From CAVLCC01 sp963624975 (GTDB lineage Bacteria > Actinomycetota > Coriobacteriia > Coriobacteriales > CADBOM01), in assembly GCA_963624975.1 (NCBI GenBank), contig CAVFRF010000027.1, forward strand, positions 1 to 24,110: a stretch of DNA of 24,110 nucleotides, read 5' to 3'. A program made the position numbers and the translations under genes. Within the stretch, counting starts at the first letter, position 1; the number at the start of each line of letters is the position of its first letter. Positions 1-7,271 of this stretch are shown here, in pieces. A model generated the notes under the pieces. It searched no databases and was not told where the DNA came from. It saw only the letters and a list, made by a program, of their open reading frames with translations.

Positions 1-380
<380 letters not shown>

Positions 381-518
381 CGCATCCCCTTGCGGGGTTC
401 GGTGGACGCATCCGGTCTGATACGATCGATCGTGCCTGCACGGTCTCGGTATCCGCGTTGATTCCGCTATGCGCTTGCCAGGGCGCCGCGACCAGCGTGC
501 CGGGGAGAACCCCCCGGC
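381..518 (+). other. 23S-5S internal spacer, no tRNA
   Basis: These about 138 bases separate 23S and 5S. I see no tRNA cloverleaf or T-loop motif. A partly paired element spans about 419-458 (gatac...gtatc at the base, gatcgtgc/gcacggtc inside), and the last 14 bases form the left arm of the 5S processing stem. It is most likely removed during rRNA maturation. Short open frames crossing it have no SD site and overlap the rRNAs, so I do not call them genes. Confidence 0.7.
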
Positions 519-653
519 GAGGCCAGCGGCCATGGAGGAGGGGACCCACCCGGACCCATTCCGAACCCGGAAGTTAAGCCCTCCATCGCCGATGGTACTG
601 CGGCGCAAGGCCGTGGGAGAGCAGGACGCTGCTGGCCTCACCGGAGGGTTCTC
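505..653 (+). other. Extended processing stem around 5S rRNA
   Basis: The pairing of the 5S ends continues outward: 505-527 (gagaaccccccggcgaggcc...) pairs with 631-653 (...accggagggttctc) over about 23 bp with only G-U type mismatches. Such a long double helix in the pre-rRNA is the typical substrate for RNase III or RNase M5-like maturation of 5S. The pairing is seen directly; the nuclease is inferred. Confidence 0.7.
519..639 (+). rRNA. rrf: 5S ribosomal RNA
   Basis: A 121-base 5S rRNA with complementary ends (GAGGCCAGC at 519-527 and GCTGGCCTC at 631-639) forming helix I. The conserved inner segments are present: CCCATTCCGAACCCGGAAGTTAAG at about 556-579 (loop B/C region) and CCGATGGTACTG at about 589-600. 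It sits about 140 bases after 23S, in the usual 16S-23S-5S order, and is co-transcribed. The mature ends may differ by a few bases because the pairing continues beyond them. Confidence 0.96.
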
Positions 654-674
654 GGCGGGAAGCCGGGGACGGCG

Positions 675-713
675 AGAGGGGGACGGGCGAGATGCCCGTC
701 CCCCTCTTCTTTT
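675..713 (+). terminator. rRNA operon terminator
   Basis: A perfect 14-bp inverted repeat (agagggggacgggc at 675-688 and its complement at 694-707) with a 5-base loop is followed by tctttt. It is a strong intrinsic terminator that ends the rRNA operon. On the minus strand the same hairpin has no T-run after it, so it should not stop transcription coming from the patatin-like gene in the same way. Confidence 0.93.
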
Positions 714-773
714 CTCCTTGCGCGCATGCGCGTCTCGGGCGCGGCGCCCGGCCGTCCGCGCCGGCTCGGACGG

Positions 774-1730
774 CTAGGACTCCAGGTACGCGCGCAGGGC
801 GGGCCAGGCGCGGGCGGCCCGCAGCCAGCCCTCCATGTAGAGGTCGAAGAGCTTCGCGCGGTCGGTCTCCATGTGGGCCACCTCCGGGCGCCTCTCCGGC
901 CAGATCGCGAAGGCCTCCCCCGCGTCGTGCATCTCGAAGACCTTTTCGCGCGAGGCGTTGTATATCCCCGGGCGCTCCTCCATCTTGCTTATGAACTCCG
1001 GGTACTGCCTGTAGAGAAGTCTGGCGTAGTCGGGCGAGTGCGACGGCTCCTTCGCATAGTCCCTGTCCTGGGTGAGCAGCACGATATGCTTCTCGGCTCC
1101 AAGCTCCAGCGAATAGTCGATGGGAATCGCGTCGGCTATGCCTCCGTCGAGATAGGGATTGCCGTCGAGCATCACCGTTTGCGATACGAACGGCATGGCC
1201 GAGGACGCTCTGATGTACGGCCAGTCGGTTGCCGGGTCGACGACATGCTTGTATTCGGCTTGACCGGTTTCGAGGTTTGTTACCACTGCAATGAGGTTGC
1301 TGGGGGAGTCCATGAAGCCGGCATCGTCTTGAGCGCAATAGCTGTTCGCAACCTCGTTGAATGCGAACTCCACACCATAGGCATTGCCGGTCGCCAAGAA
1401 CGACCTGATGCTCAGATAATGCCAGTCGGTGCAGAAGCGCACATTTATATAGCAGGTGCGACCTCTGCTGCCGGCTACGTAGTTGAATCCCGACAGGGCA
1501 CCGGCAGACACGCCGATGGTGTTCTTGGACCAGACCCCTACGTCCATCAGAAAGTCCATGGCACCGGCGGCGAATATGCCTCGCAGGGCACCGCCTTCTA
1601 CTACGAGATTGAGATCGCGGGCTGTGTGCCCGTAGTGGGCAGGGCGGTATCCGGGGGAATCTACGGGGATATATATCTCGGGGGGAAGCGTGAAACCGGC
1701 CGGTGGTGCTACGTAGTTTTTGTTGTACAT
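774..1730 (-). CDS. Patatin-like phospholipase (YjjU type)
   Basis: A 318-residue predicted serine lipase/acyl hydrolase of the patatin family, probably cytoplasmic since no signal peptide or membrane segment is seen. The patatin core starts near residue 40. The oxyanion-hole motif GGALRG is at 46-51, the nucleophile elbow GVSAG at 73-77 (Ser75) and the catalytic Asp in DGG at 195-197 (Asp195), so the Ser-Asp dyad is complete. The C-terminal part (about 220-318) is rich in Glu and Arg. The frame is open to a TTG at 1781, giving 335 residues, but that codon has no good SD; the ATG at 1730 has GCAGG upstream and is preferred. The gene stands alone, divergent from the NifU-domain gene and pointing at the rRNA terminator. 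Substrate is unknown; membrane phospholipid turnover is the family expectation. Confidence 0.88.
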   Translation of the reverse strand: MYNKNYVAPPAGFTLPPEIYIPVDSPGYRPAHYGHTARDLNLVVEGGALRGIFAAGAMDFLMDVGVWSKNTIGVSAGALSGFNYVAGSRGRTCYINVRFCTDWHYLSIRSFLATGNAYGVEFAFNEVANSYCAQDDAGFMDSPSNLIAVVTNLETGQAEYKHVVDPATDWPYIRASSAMPFVSQTVMLDGNPYLDGGIADAIPIDYSLELGAEKHIVLLTQDRDYAKEPSHSPDYARLLYRQYPEFISKMEERPGIYNASREKVFEMHDAGEAFAIWPERRPEVAHMETDRAKLFDLYMEGWLRAARAWPALRAYLES

Positions 1731-1877
1731 CGAACCTGCGCCTGCCTTTCTAGTTGCGGCCTTGAAGGTCAGCAGCTGCAACCGCGAACTTGTTTGCCCG
1801 AATCATCCTTGCCGGATGACGCTTCGTGCCGAAAACCGGGTTCAGGTTGTCGGCTGGTAGTCAACTTTTCAATCTCC

Positions 1878-1913
1878 AACCTGATTGTAGGTTTTTATTG
1901 CTAACCTCATACA
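1878..1913. promoter_or_regulatory. Possible shared operator/divergent promoter region
   Basis: The 361-base gap between the patatin gene and the NifU-domain gene is A/T-rich here. It carries three copies of a 5-base half-site: aacct at 1878-1882, aggtt at 1889-1893 and aacct at 1903-1907. On the minus strand TACAAT (1889-1884) is a good -10 candidate with a weak -35; on the plus strand TTGTAG/CATACA (1885-1890/1908-1913) is a weak pair with a 17-base spacer. The half-sites recall DtxR/IdeR or MntR boxes but the spacing does not match. The rest of the gap shows nothing else I can support. Confidence 0.35.
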
Positions 1914-2091
1914 AGCAAAAGACGCAAACGACGGACGACTGGACTGCCGTGCAGCTTCGTGCCGATTGGGCGCGAGCTTTGACTGAGGAATGGTCTAGGA
2001 TTGCGCCGGGGCGTTGCGATCGAGATTTTGGCAGGGGTTTAAGCGAGACACGGGGCGAAATGCCTCGCAAGGTAGCGGAAAGGAAACGACG

Positions 2092-2373
2092 ATGGTCGAC
2101 AAGAATATGGTTGCAGAGGTAATCGAGCTGATTCGTCCGCAGCTGCAGGCAGATGGCGGCGACATTCAGCTGATCAACGTGGACGACGAGGGCGTGGTGA
2201 GCGTCGAGCTTCAGGGAGCTTGCAAAGGCTGCCCGATGTCGCAGCTCACGCTGGCCTACAGCGTGGAGGCCGTGCTGAAGGAGAACGTTCCCGGCGTGAC
2301 GAGGGTCATTCCGGCAAACGCCGATCCCGAGGAGCTGGCCGAGATGGAGGAGATGCTCCACAAGGACGAGTAG
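2092..2373 (+). CDS. NifU C-terminal domain Fe-S protein
   Basis: A 93-residue protein made only of the NifU C-terminal (Nfu) domain, which holds a [4Fe-4S] cluster between two subunits and delivers it to target enzymes in the cytoplasm. The signature GACKGCP gives the two cluster cysteines, Cys44 and Cys47. The early stretch IRPQLQADGGDIQL is also typical. The frame runs back to 2014, but the ATG at 2092 is preferred: it follows AAGGA (2080-2084) with 7 bases spacing and gives the usual N-terminus. The C-terminus is very acidic. No other Fe-S assembly genes are next to it, so it works as an isolated carrier gene here. Confidence 0.93.
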   Translation: MVDKNMVAEVIELIRPQLQADGGDIQLINVDDEGVVSVELQGACKGCPMSQLTLAYSVEAVLKENVPGVTRVIPANADPEELAEMEEMLHKDE

Positions 2374-2516
2374 CACCTGCGACTCAGCTGGTTGAGGGGT
2401 CAATAGTGAGCGGACCGCACGGCATCCTTGGGTTAGTTGTTGTATAAACCTCGCTTGCCTTAGATGAGGAAACCCGTATGATATCCGGCTCGGTCGAGAC
2501 ATAATGACAGCAAATG

Positions 2517-2557
2517 GGGCGGTATCTTCCTACTTGGGAAGTGCCGCCTCTTTTCTT
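2517..2557 (+). terminator. Hairpin terminator after NifU-domain gene
   Basis: gggcggtatcttcc (2517-2530) pairs, with a small bulge, with ggaagtgccgcctc (2537-2550) around a 6-base loop, and ttttctt follows. This fits an intrinsic terminator. It lies about 140 bases after the stop codon, so the transcript would carry a long 3' untranslated part. Confidence 0.65.
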
Positions 2558-2672
2558 GTTGTGAAACCTAGCAATCTGGATATTTAAGCCAATGCGTGTT
2601 GATGAGGCATGATAACGGGTGGATGAACGGCGAGGCGTTGCCATGTTTGCTTCGGCATACTGCGCGAGAATG

Positions 2673-2700
2673 TTGGCTAATAGCGTGCAACTGCTAGAAT
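2673..2700 (+). promoter_or_regulatory. Candidate promoter for the zinc-ribbon gene and lgt
   Basis: TTGGCT at 2673-2678 and TAGAAT at 2695-2700 with a 16-base spacer resemble -35 and -10 boxes for the housekeeping sigma factor. The position, about 90 bases before the chosen start and after the terminator at 2517-2557, is sensible. It is called on sequence match alone. Confidence 0.45.
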
Positions 2701-2787
2701 TGAGGGTGCTTGGCGACTGTCGCGCAAGCATTATGAGTTGATCTGGCGATGCCCGTGCGCTTGGCGGGCTGGTTCGTGGAGATGAAT

Positions 2788-3453
2788 ATGGGCAAGTCTA
2801 AATACGACATTCATTCGGAATGCCCCAACTGCGGCATGGTTCACATTGGCCGCGAGCAATTCGTGTCTACATCGTTTGACGAGTCGGGGTGGATTCACAT
2901 CACGTTTGGATGCCCGACGTGCGATGCCAAGGTCGAGTTCAAATGCAAGCTCGAAGGCGATGCCATCAACGACCTCACGGCGCACGCGTTGGCATGCATG
3001 AACCCGAAGATGAAAACCGGCGGCAACGAGAACGCCGCCGAGGGTTCCAGCGCTGCTGAAGATGCATGCGGGGGAGAAGCGCCCGGTGCGCTTGCGGATT
3101 GCGCAAATGGAGAAAAGGGCGGTGCCGATGGCGGGCGTGTCGACCATGATTGCGGCCATCATGCGCAGGGCAGCGATGCTGACGCTGGTGCGTCGCAAGG
3201 CAAGACCCCTCTCAATATCAACTACATGACGATGGGCAACGATTCGATGGTCACGTTTGGAATCGAGCTGGATGCCAAACGCGGACCAGCTGGCGGCCAG
3301 CCCGCGAAGGTTGCGCCGCACGAGCCGACCGACGAAGAGAAGGCCAGGCTCGAGTATTTTCACAGGCAGCTGGAGTCGCTGGAAACCGTGGACGACGCGA
3401 TAGACGAGATCGAGTCGGGCTATCACCTGGGCGATGAAGACGAGGATAGGTAG
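2788..3453 (+). CDS. Zinc-ribbon protein of unknown function
   Basis: A 221-residue soluble protein that I do not recognise. The N-terminal 60 residues hold a zinc-ribbon-like pattern: CPNC (Cys12, Cys15), then CPTC (Cys42, Cys45), with one further Cys at 53. A linker of about 80 residues rich in Gly, Ala, Asp and Glu with scattered His and Cys follows. The C-terminal part has a short folded-looking segment (MTMGNDSMVTFGIELDAK) and a charged helix (about 185-215). The frame opens at an ATG at 2749, but the ATG at 2788 has GTGGAG six bases upstream and starts just before the ribbon, so I prefer it. Its stop codon abuts the lgt start, which suggests one transcript and coupled translation. A role in envelope lipoprotein maturation would be only a guess from position. 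Confidence 0.75.
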   Translation: MGKSKYDIHSECPNCGMVHIGREQFVSTSFDESGWIHITFGCPTCDAKVEFKCKLEGDAINDLTAHALACMNPKMKTGGNENAAEGSSAAEDACGGEAPGALADCANGEKGGADGGRVDHDCGHHAQGSDADAGASQGKTPLNINYMTMGNDSMVTFGIELDAKRGPAGGQPAKVAPHEPTDEEKARLEYFHRQLESLETVDDAIDEIESGYHLGDEDEDR

Positions 3454-4284
3454 ATGCTGCAGGCGATTTACGATTCGATCGACCCGGTGGCGTTTTCGAT
3501 AGGGCCGATATCGGTGCGCTGGTATGGGCTGGCGTACCTGGCCGCGTTCGTGGTATGCGCGCTGGTGGCCTATGCCGTGTCGAAACGTTGGAAGATGGGC
3601 ATGTCGTCGGAGGACATGATGATCGTGCTGATCGCCATCATGGTGGGCACCATCGTGGGCGGCCGGCTGGGCTACGTGCTGTTCTACGGCAACGGGTACT
3701 ACTTCGCGAACCCGCTCGAGATATTTCATCTGCAGGCTGGCGGGATGTCGTTTCATGGCGGGCTTGTTGGCGTGATCGTGGCGGGCATAATCGCCAGTCG
3801 CATCATCAAGGTGCCGGCGTTGTCGCTGGCGGACATCTTGGCCGTGGCGGCTCCCATCGGGCTGTTCTTCGGACGCTGCGCCAACTTCATCAATGGAGAG
3901 CTTTGGGGCGCGGTGACCGATTTGCCCTGGGGCGTGGTGTTCGACGGAGCGGGTTCGGCACCGCGCCATCCGACCCAGCTCTACGAGGCTTTTTTGGAGG
4001 GCATCGTGATCTTCGTGGTGCTGTTCGTGCTGTCGCGCAAGCGCAAGCCCCTCCCGCAGGGCAGCTACATGGGGCTGTTCTTGGTGATGTACGGGGTGTT
4101 CCGCATCTTGGTGGAATTTGTGAGGCAGCCCGACGCGCAGCTGGGGTACTTGTTTGGCGGGTGGCTTACCATGGGAATGGTGCTGTCTATCCCGCTGATC
4201 GTGGCCGGCGTGGCGTTGCTGGCGTGGGCGGCTAGAAAAGGGCTTTCGCACGAGCATGCGGAGCCGGCGGAACAGCAGGCCTAG
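3454..4284 (+). CDS. lgt: Prolipoprotein diacylglyceryl transferase
   Basis: Lgt (276 residues) moves the diacylglyceryl group of phosphatidylglycerol to the cysteine of prolipoprotein lipoboxes, the first step of lipoprotein maturation in the cytoplasmic membrane. The protein shows about seven hydrophobic segments. The family signature GRCANFINGELWG lies near residues 140-152, containing the conserved Arg, Asn and Glu, and the upstream MSFHGGLVG segment carries the conserved His (near residue 104). Length is normal. The ATG directly follows the stop of the zinc-ribbon gene with no gap, so translation is probably coupled. The C-terminus ends in a short charged, His/Glu-containing tail. Confidence 0.97.
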   Translation: MLQAIYDSIDPVAFSIGPISVRWYGLAYLAAFVVCALVAYAVSKRWKMGMSSEDMMIVLIAIMVGTIVGGRLGYVLFYGNGYYFANPLEIFHLQAGGMSFHGGLVGVIVAGIIASRIIKVPALSLADILAVAAPIGLFFGRCANFINGELWGAVTDLPWGVVFDGAGSAPRHPTQLYEAFLEGIVIFVVLFVLSRKRKPLPQGSYMGLFLVMYGVFRILVEFVRQPDAQLGYLFGGWLTMGMVLSIPLIVAGVALLAWAARKGLSHEHAEPAEQQA

Positions 4285-4388
4285 CTGTCGTTGGATGCAG
4301 ACGTTGCGCTTGCGGGGAGAAGGGATGCCCGAGATTTGAATTTGCGATGGCAAAGGGTTCGACTCATCTAAAACAGGAGGCTTTTGGT

Positions 4389-5852
4389 ATGGAGCGCGAG
4401 AACGCTTGGAAGAAGTACGACGATGCAGAGCTGGCGGAACTGGAGACGCTGGCTGGCGACTACATCGACTTTATCTCCAAGAACAAGACCGAGAGGGAGT
4501 GCGCGGCCGCGTCTATCGAGATGGCGGAGGCGGCGGGATATGCGTCGTTGGAACAGGCTGCTCGCGAAGGCCGCAAGGTTGCCGCCGGTGACAAGCTGTG
4601 GGCCCAGACCCATGGCAAGGCCGTGATCTTGATTCACGTGGGCAGCGAGCCGATGGAGAACGGCTTCAACATCTTGGGCGCGCACATCGACTCGCCGAGG
4701 CTCGACCTCAAGCAGAACCCGCTCTACGAGGCCAACGACTTCGCGCTGCTGGACACGCATTACTATGGCGGCATCAAGAAGTACCAGTGGGTCACGCTGC
4801 CACTGGCCATCCACGGCGTGGTGGCCAAGACCGATGGAACCGTGGTGAACGTGGTCGTGGGTGAGGATGCCGACGACCCGGTGTTCTGCGTGACCGACCT
4901 GCTGCCCCACCTGGGAAGCGAGCAGATGCAGAAGAAGGCCACCGAGGTGGTGGCTGGCGAGGCTCTCGACGTGCTGGTGGGCGGGCATCCGCTTGCATGC
5001 GACGACGATGATGCGGAGGCCGGCGACGCGAAGGATGCGGATGCCAAGAAGGCCGACGACGACAAGACCGAGTGGGAGAAGCTGGCCTCGAAGGAGCCGG
5101 TGAAGGCCGCTGTGCTGAAGGCGCTCTTCGAGAAGTACGGCATTGGCGAAGAGGACTTTCTCTCCGCAGAGCTGGAGGTCGTGCCCGCTGGACGCGCACG
5201 CGAGATGGGCTTCGACAGGAGCATGGTGCTGGGTTACGGACAGGACGACAGGGTGTGCGCCTACACCAGCCTGGTGGCGCAGCTTGCCGTGGAGAATCCC
5301 GGCCGCACGGCGGTGACCGTGCTTGTGGACAAGGAGGAGATCGGCAGCGTGGGCGCGACGGGAATGCAGTCGCGTTTCTTCGAGAACACGATGGCCGAGC
5401 TTATGGAGCTGGCGGGCGAGGGCGGCGCGATGAAGCTTCGCCGGGCACTCGGCAACTCCAAGATGCTCTCTTCCGACGTGTCGGCCGGCTTGGATCCGTC
5501 GTATGCATCGGTTTACGAACCCAAGAACTCCGCGTACCTGGGCAGGGGTCTGGTGTTCAACAAATACACCGGTGCCCGCGGCAAGAGCGGCAGCAACGAT
5601 GCCTCCGCCGAGTATGTGGCCAGGGTCCGCAAGGTGATGGACGATGCCAAGGTGAGCTTCCAGACCGCCGAGCTGGGCAAGGTCGACGCTGGTGGCGGCG
5701 GAACCATCGCCTACATTCCCGCAAACTACGACATGGACGTGATCGACAGCGGCGTGGCCGTGCTGTCGATGCATGCGCCGTGGGAAGTGACCAGCAAGGC
5801 CGACATCTACGAGGCGCGCAAGGGGTACGGCGCGTTTCTGCTCAACGCGTAG
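4389..5852 (+). CDS. M18 family aminopeptidase
   Basis: A 487-residue zinc aminopeptidase of family M18 (aspartyl-aminopeptidase type), a cytoplasmic enzyme that trims N-terminal residues from peptides. Expected metal and catalytic residues are visible: His99 in GAHIDSPRLDLK, Asp in GQDDR (286/287), Glu316-Glu317 in DKEEIGS, Asp363 in SSDVSAG and His462 in SMHAPWE. An acidic, Lys/Asp/Ala-rich insertion spans about 204-230 (DDDDAEAGDAKDADAKK); it is low-complexity and probably an exposed loop. The frame is open from 4347, but the ATG at 4389 follows a perfect AGGAGG (4375-4380) by 8 bases and is the real start. It stands between lgt and mnmA, all on the same strand; the gap before it is 104 bases. 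Confidence 0.95.
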   Translation: MERENAWKKYDDAELAELETLAGDYIDFISKNKTERECAAASIEMAEAAGYASLEQAAREGRKVAAGDKLWAQTHGKAVILIHVGSEPMENGFNILGAHIDSPRLDLKQNPLYEANDFALLDTHYYGGIKKYQWVTLPLAIHGVVAKTDGTVVNVVVGEDADDPVFCVTDLLPHLGSEQMQKKATEVVAGEALDVLVGGHPLACDDDDAEAGDAKDADAKKADDDKTEWEKLASKEPVKAAVLKALFEKYGIGEEDFLSAELEVVPAGRAREMGFDRSMVLGYGQDDRVCAYTSLVAQLAVENPGRTAVTVLVDKEEIGSVGATGMQSRFFENTMAELMELAGEGGAMKLRRALGNSKMLSSDVSAGLDPSYASVYEPKNSAYLGRGLVFNKYTGARGKSGSNDASAEYVARVRKVMDDAKVSFQTAELGKVDAGGGGTIAYIPANYDMDVIDSGVAVLSMHAPWEVTSKADIYEARKGYGAFLLNA

Positions 5853-5908
5853 CGTGGCACGGCGCTGCGCGGAGGGGATGCGAGCCGACGAGATTGGGAG
5901 TTGCCGAG

Positions 5909-7048
5909 TTGGAGCAGGAGAGGCGCAAGGTACTGGTGGCGATGAGCGGGGGAGTGGACTCCTCCGTGGCGGCGCTGCTGCTCCAAGAGCAGGGCTTCGA
6001 CTGCGTGGGCGCCACGATGCTGCTTTCGGATTGCAGCGTGCGAGTGCGTGCGCGTGGCACGGGCGGGGCATGCGACGACTGGCTGCCCGATGCCACGGAC
6101 GTGCCAGATGCGCTCAACGCCACCGACATCGAGGATGCTCGCAGGGTGTGCGAGGCGCTGGGTATTGAGCACCATGTGCTGGACATGCGCGGGGAGTTCG
6201 AGGAGCACGTGGTGGCCCCGTTCGTCGAGGCCTACGAGAACGGCGCGACTCCCAACCCCTGCGTGGCCTGCAACAAGCACCTCAAGTTCGGCGGGCTTTT
6301 GGACGCGGCGCGGTCCATGGGTTGCGACTGCATTGCCACCGGGCATTATGCCAAGGTGGTGGAGCGCAAGGACGGGCGGCTCATGCTCACCCGCAGCGAG
6401 AGCGACGGCAAGGATCAGAGCTACGTGCTCTACAACCTCACGCAGGACCAGCTCGCCCATGTGATGTTTCCCCTTGGCGATATGGACAAGAACGCCGTGA
6501 GGGGCCTTGCCCAGAAGCGCGGACTGCCCGTGGCCCAGAAGGGCGAGAGCCAGGACATCTGCTTCGTGCCCGATGGAGATTATAGGGGATTTATCGAGCG
6601 GTATCGGGGGCGCGGCTTCGAGCCGGGCAACGTGCTGGATACGCAGGGCAACGTGGTGGGCAGGCATTGCGGGGCCGCGTGCTTTACCATAGGGCAGCGC
6701 AAGGGGCTGGGCGTGGCCATGGGCTACCCGGCGTATGTGTGCGACAAGGACATGGCGGCCAATACCGTGGTGGTGGGCACGCGCGACGACCTGATGTCGG
6801 ATGGCTGCATCGTGGAGGGTTGGAACTGGATAGCTTCCGAGTCTGCGGTGGGGCAGGAGATCGCGGTGCTCGTGAAGACCAACTACAGGCAGGCGCCCCA
6901 CCCGGCGACCCTCGAGCGGCTGGAGGACGGCACGGTAAGGGTGCTCTACGAAGACGGCCGCTACCCCAAGGCCGTGCGCGGCCAGTCGGCGGTGGCGTAT
7001 AGCGGCGAGTTCGTGCTTGGCGGCGGCATCGTGGTCGCGTCGATATAG
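5909..7048 (+). CDS. mnmA: tRNA-specific 2-thiouridylase MnmA
   Basis: MnmA (379 residues) puts sulfur at position 2 of the wobble uridine of Lys, Glu and Gln tRNAs, using ATP and a persulfide relay. The PP-loop SGGVDSS is at 13-19, the catalytic Cys in NPCVACN is Cys121 and the persulfide Cys in SQDICFVPDG is Cys218; both cysteines are present. There is no ATG before the first strand, so the start is a TTG at 5909. It follows GGGAG (5896-5900) with 8 bases spacing and gives the normal N-terminus LEQERRKVLVAMSGG. The gene lies 56 bases after the aminopeptidase stop. A segment around 41-72 is rich in Arg, Asp and Cys compared with the family core. A longer open frame reaching back into the aminopeptidase gene is a frame artefact. 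Confidence 0.97.
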   Translation: MEQERRKVLVAMSGGVDSSVAALLLQEQGFDCVGATMLLSDCSVRVRARGTGGACDDWLPDATDVPDALNATDIEDARRVCEALGIEHHVLDMRGEFEEHVVAPFVEAYENGATPNPCVACNKHLKFGGLLDAARSMGCDCIATGHYAKVVERKDGRLMLTRSESDGKDQSYVLYNLTQDQLAHVMFPLGDMDKNAVRGLAQKRGLPVAQKGESQDICFVPDGDYRGFIERYRGRGFEPGNVLDTQGNVVGRHCGAACFTIGQRKGLGVAMGYPAYVCDKDMAANTVVVGTRDDLMSDGCIVEGWNWIASESAVGQEIAVLVKTNYRQAPHPATLERLEDGTVRVLYEDGRYPKAVRGQSAVAYSGEFVLGGGIVVASI

Positions 7049-7138
7049 CGCGCTGGTCGCGGTCGGCAGTGCCCATTGGTGCAGGCTGGAGGGCGTATTG
7101 CTCGCGACGTGCGCCGCCGCGATGTATCCGGCGCGCCG

Positions 7139-7162
7139 AAACAGCCCTCACGCGGGCTGTTT
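7139..7162 (+). terminator. Weak hairpin terminator after mnmA
   Basis: aaacagccc (7139-7147) and gggctgttt (7154-7162) form a perfect 9-bp stem with a 6-base loop; the T-run is short (ttt within the stem, then gcttc). It probably ends the mnmA transcript at least partly. Confidence 0.55.
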
Positions 7163-7197
7163 GCTTCAAGTATGTGCGTTTTATGAAGTTCTCTCCC

Positions 7198-7229
7198 TAT
7201 ACTTGTGAGACTGCGCATGGTCCGTGCGC
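7198..7229 (+). promoter_or_regulatory. Candidate promoter/operator before the symporter
   Basis: TATACT at 7198-7203 is a good -10 box, though the -35 17 bases upstream (TGCGTT) is weak. Directly downstream the palindrome tgcgca occurs twice, at 7211-7216 and 7224-7229, 13 bases apart, and could be a paired operator. Both points are sequence pattern only. Confidence 0.35.
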
Positions 7230-7271
7230 AAAACATCAACATGTTGGGATTTTGAGAGAGCGGGTTTCGAA

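Larger units (their letters stand above)
2374..2787. other. Long intergenic region with terminator and promoter
   Basis: About 414 bases lie between the NifU-domain gene and the zinc-ribbon gene. I see a hairpin terminator at 2517-2557 and a candidate promoter at 2673-2700 (both listed separately). The remaining sequence has no tRNA, repeat or convincing gene. A minus-strand open frame (2384-2731) has a low-complexity Ser/Thr/Arg product and no SD, and is not called. Confidence 0.6.

Noticed and set aside
381..518. tRNA gene in the rRNA spacer
   Set aside because: No T-loop GTTCGA motif with flanking stem and no acceptor pairing.
2384..2731. 115-codon minus-strand open frame in the intergenic region
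   Set aside because: No SD, no recognisable domain, low-complexity Ser/Thr; the terminator and promoter explain the region better.
2731..4353. 540-codon minus-strand open frame
   Set aside because: Shadow of lgt and the zinc-ribbon gene; the product is His/Arg-rich with no domain and has no SD.
5072..5908. Long open frame in front of mnmA, in frame with it
   Set aside because: It lies in another frame of the aminopeptidase gene, its product is Arg/Gly-rich without motifs, and MnmA normally starts just before its PP-loop; the TTG at 5909 has a good SD.
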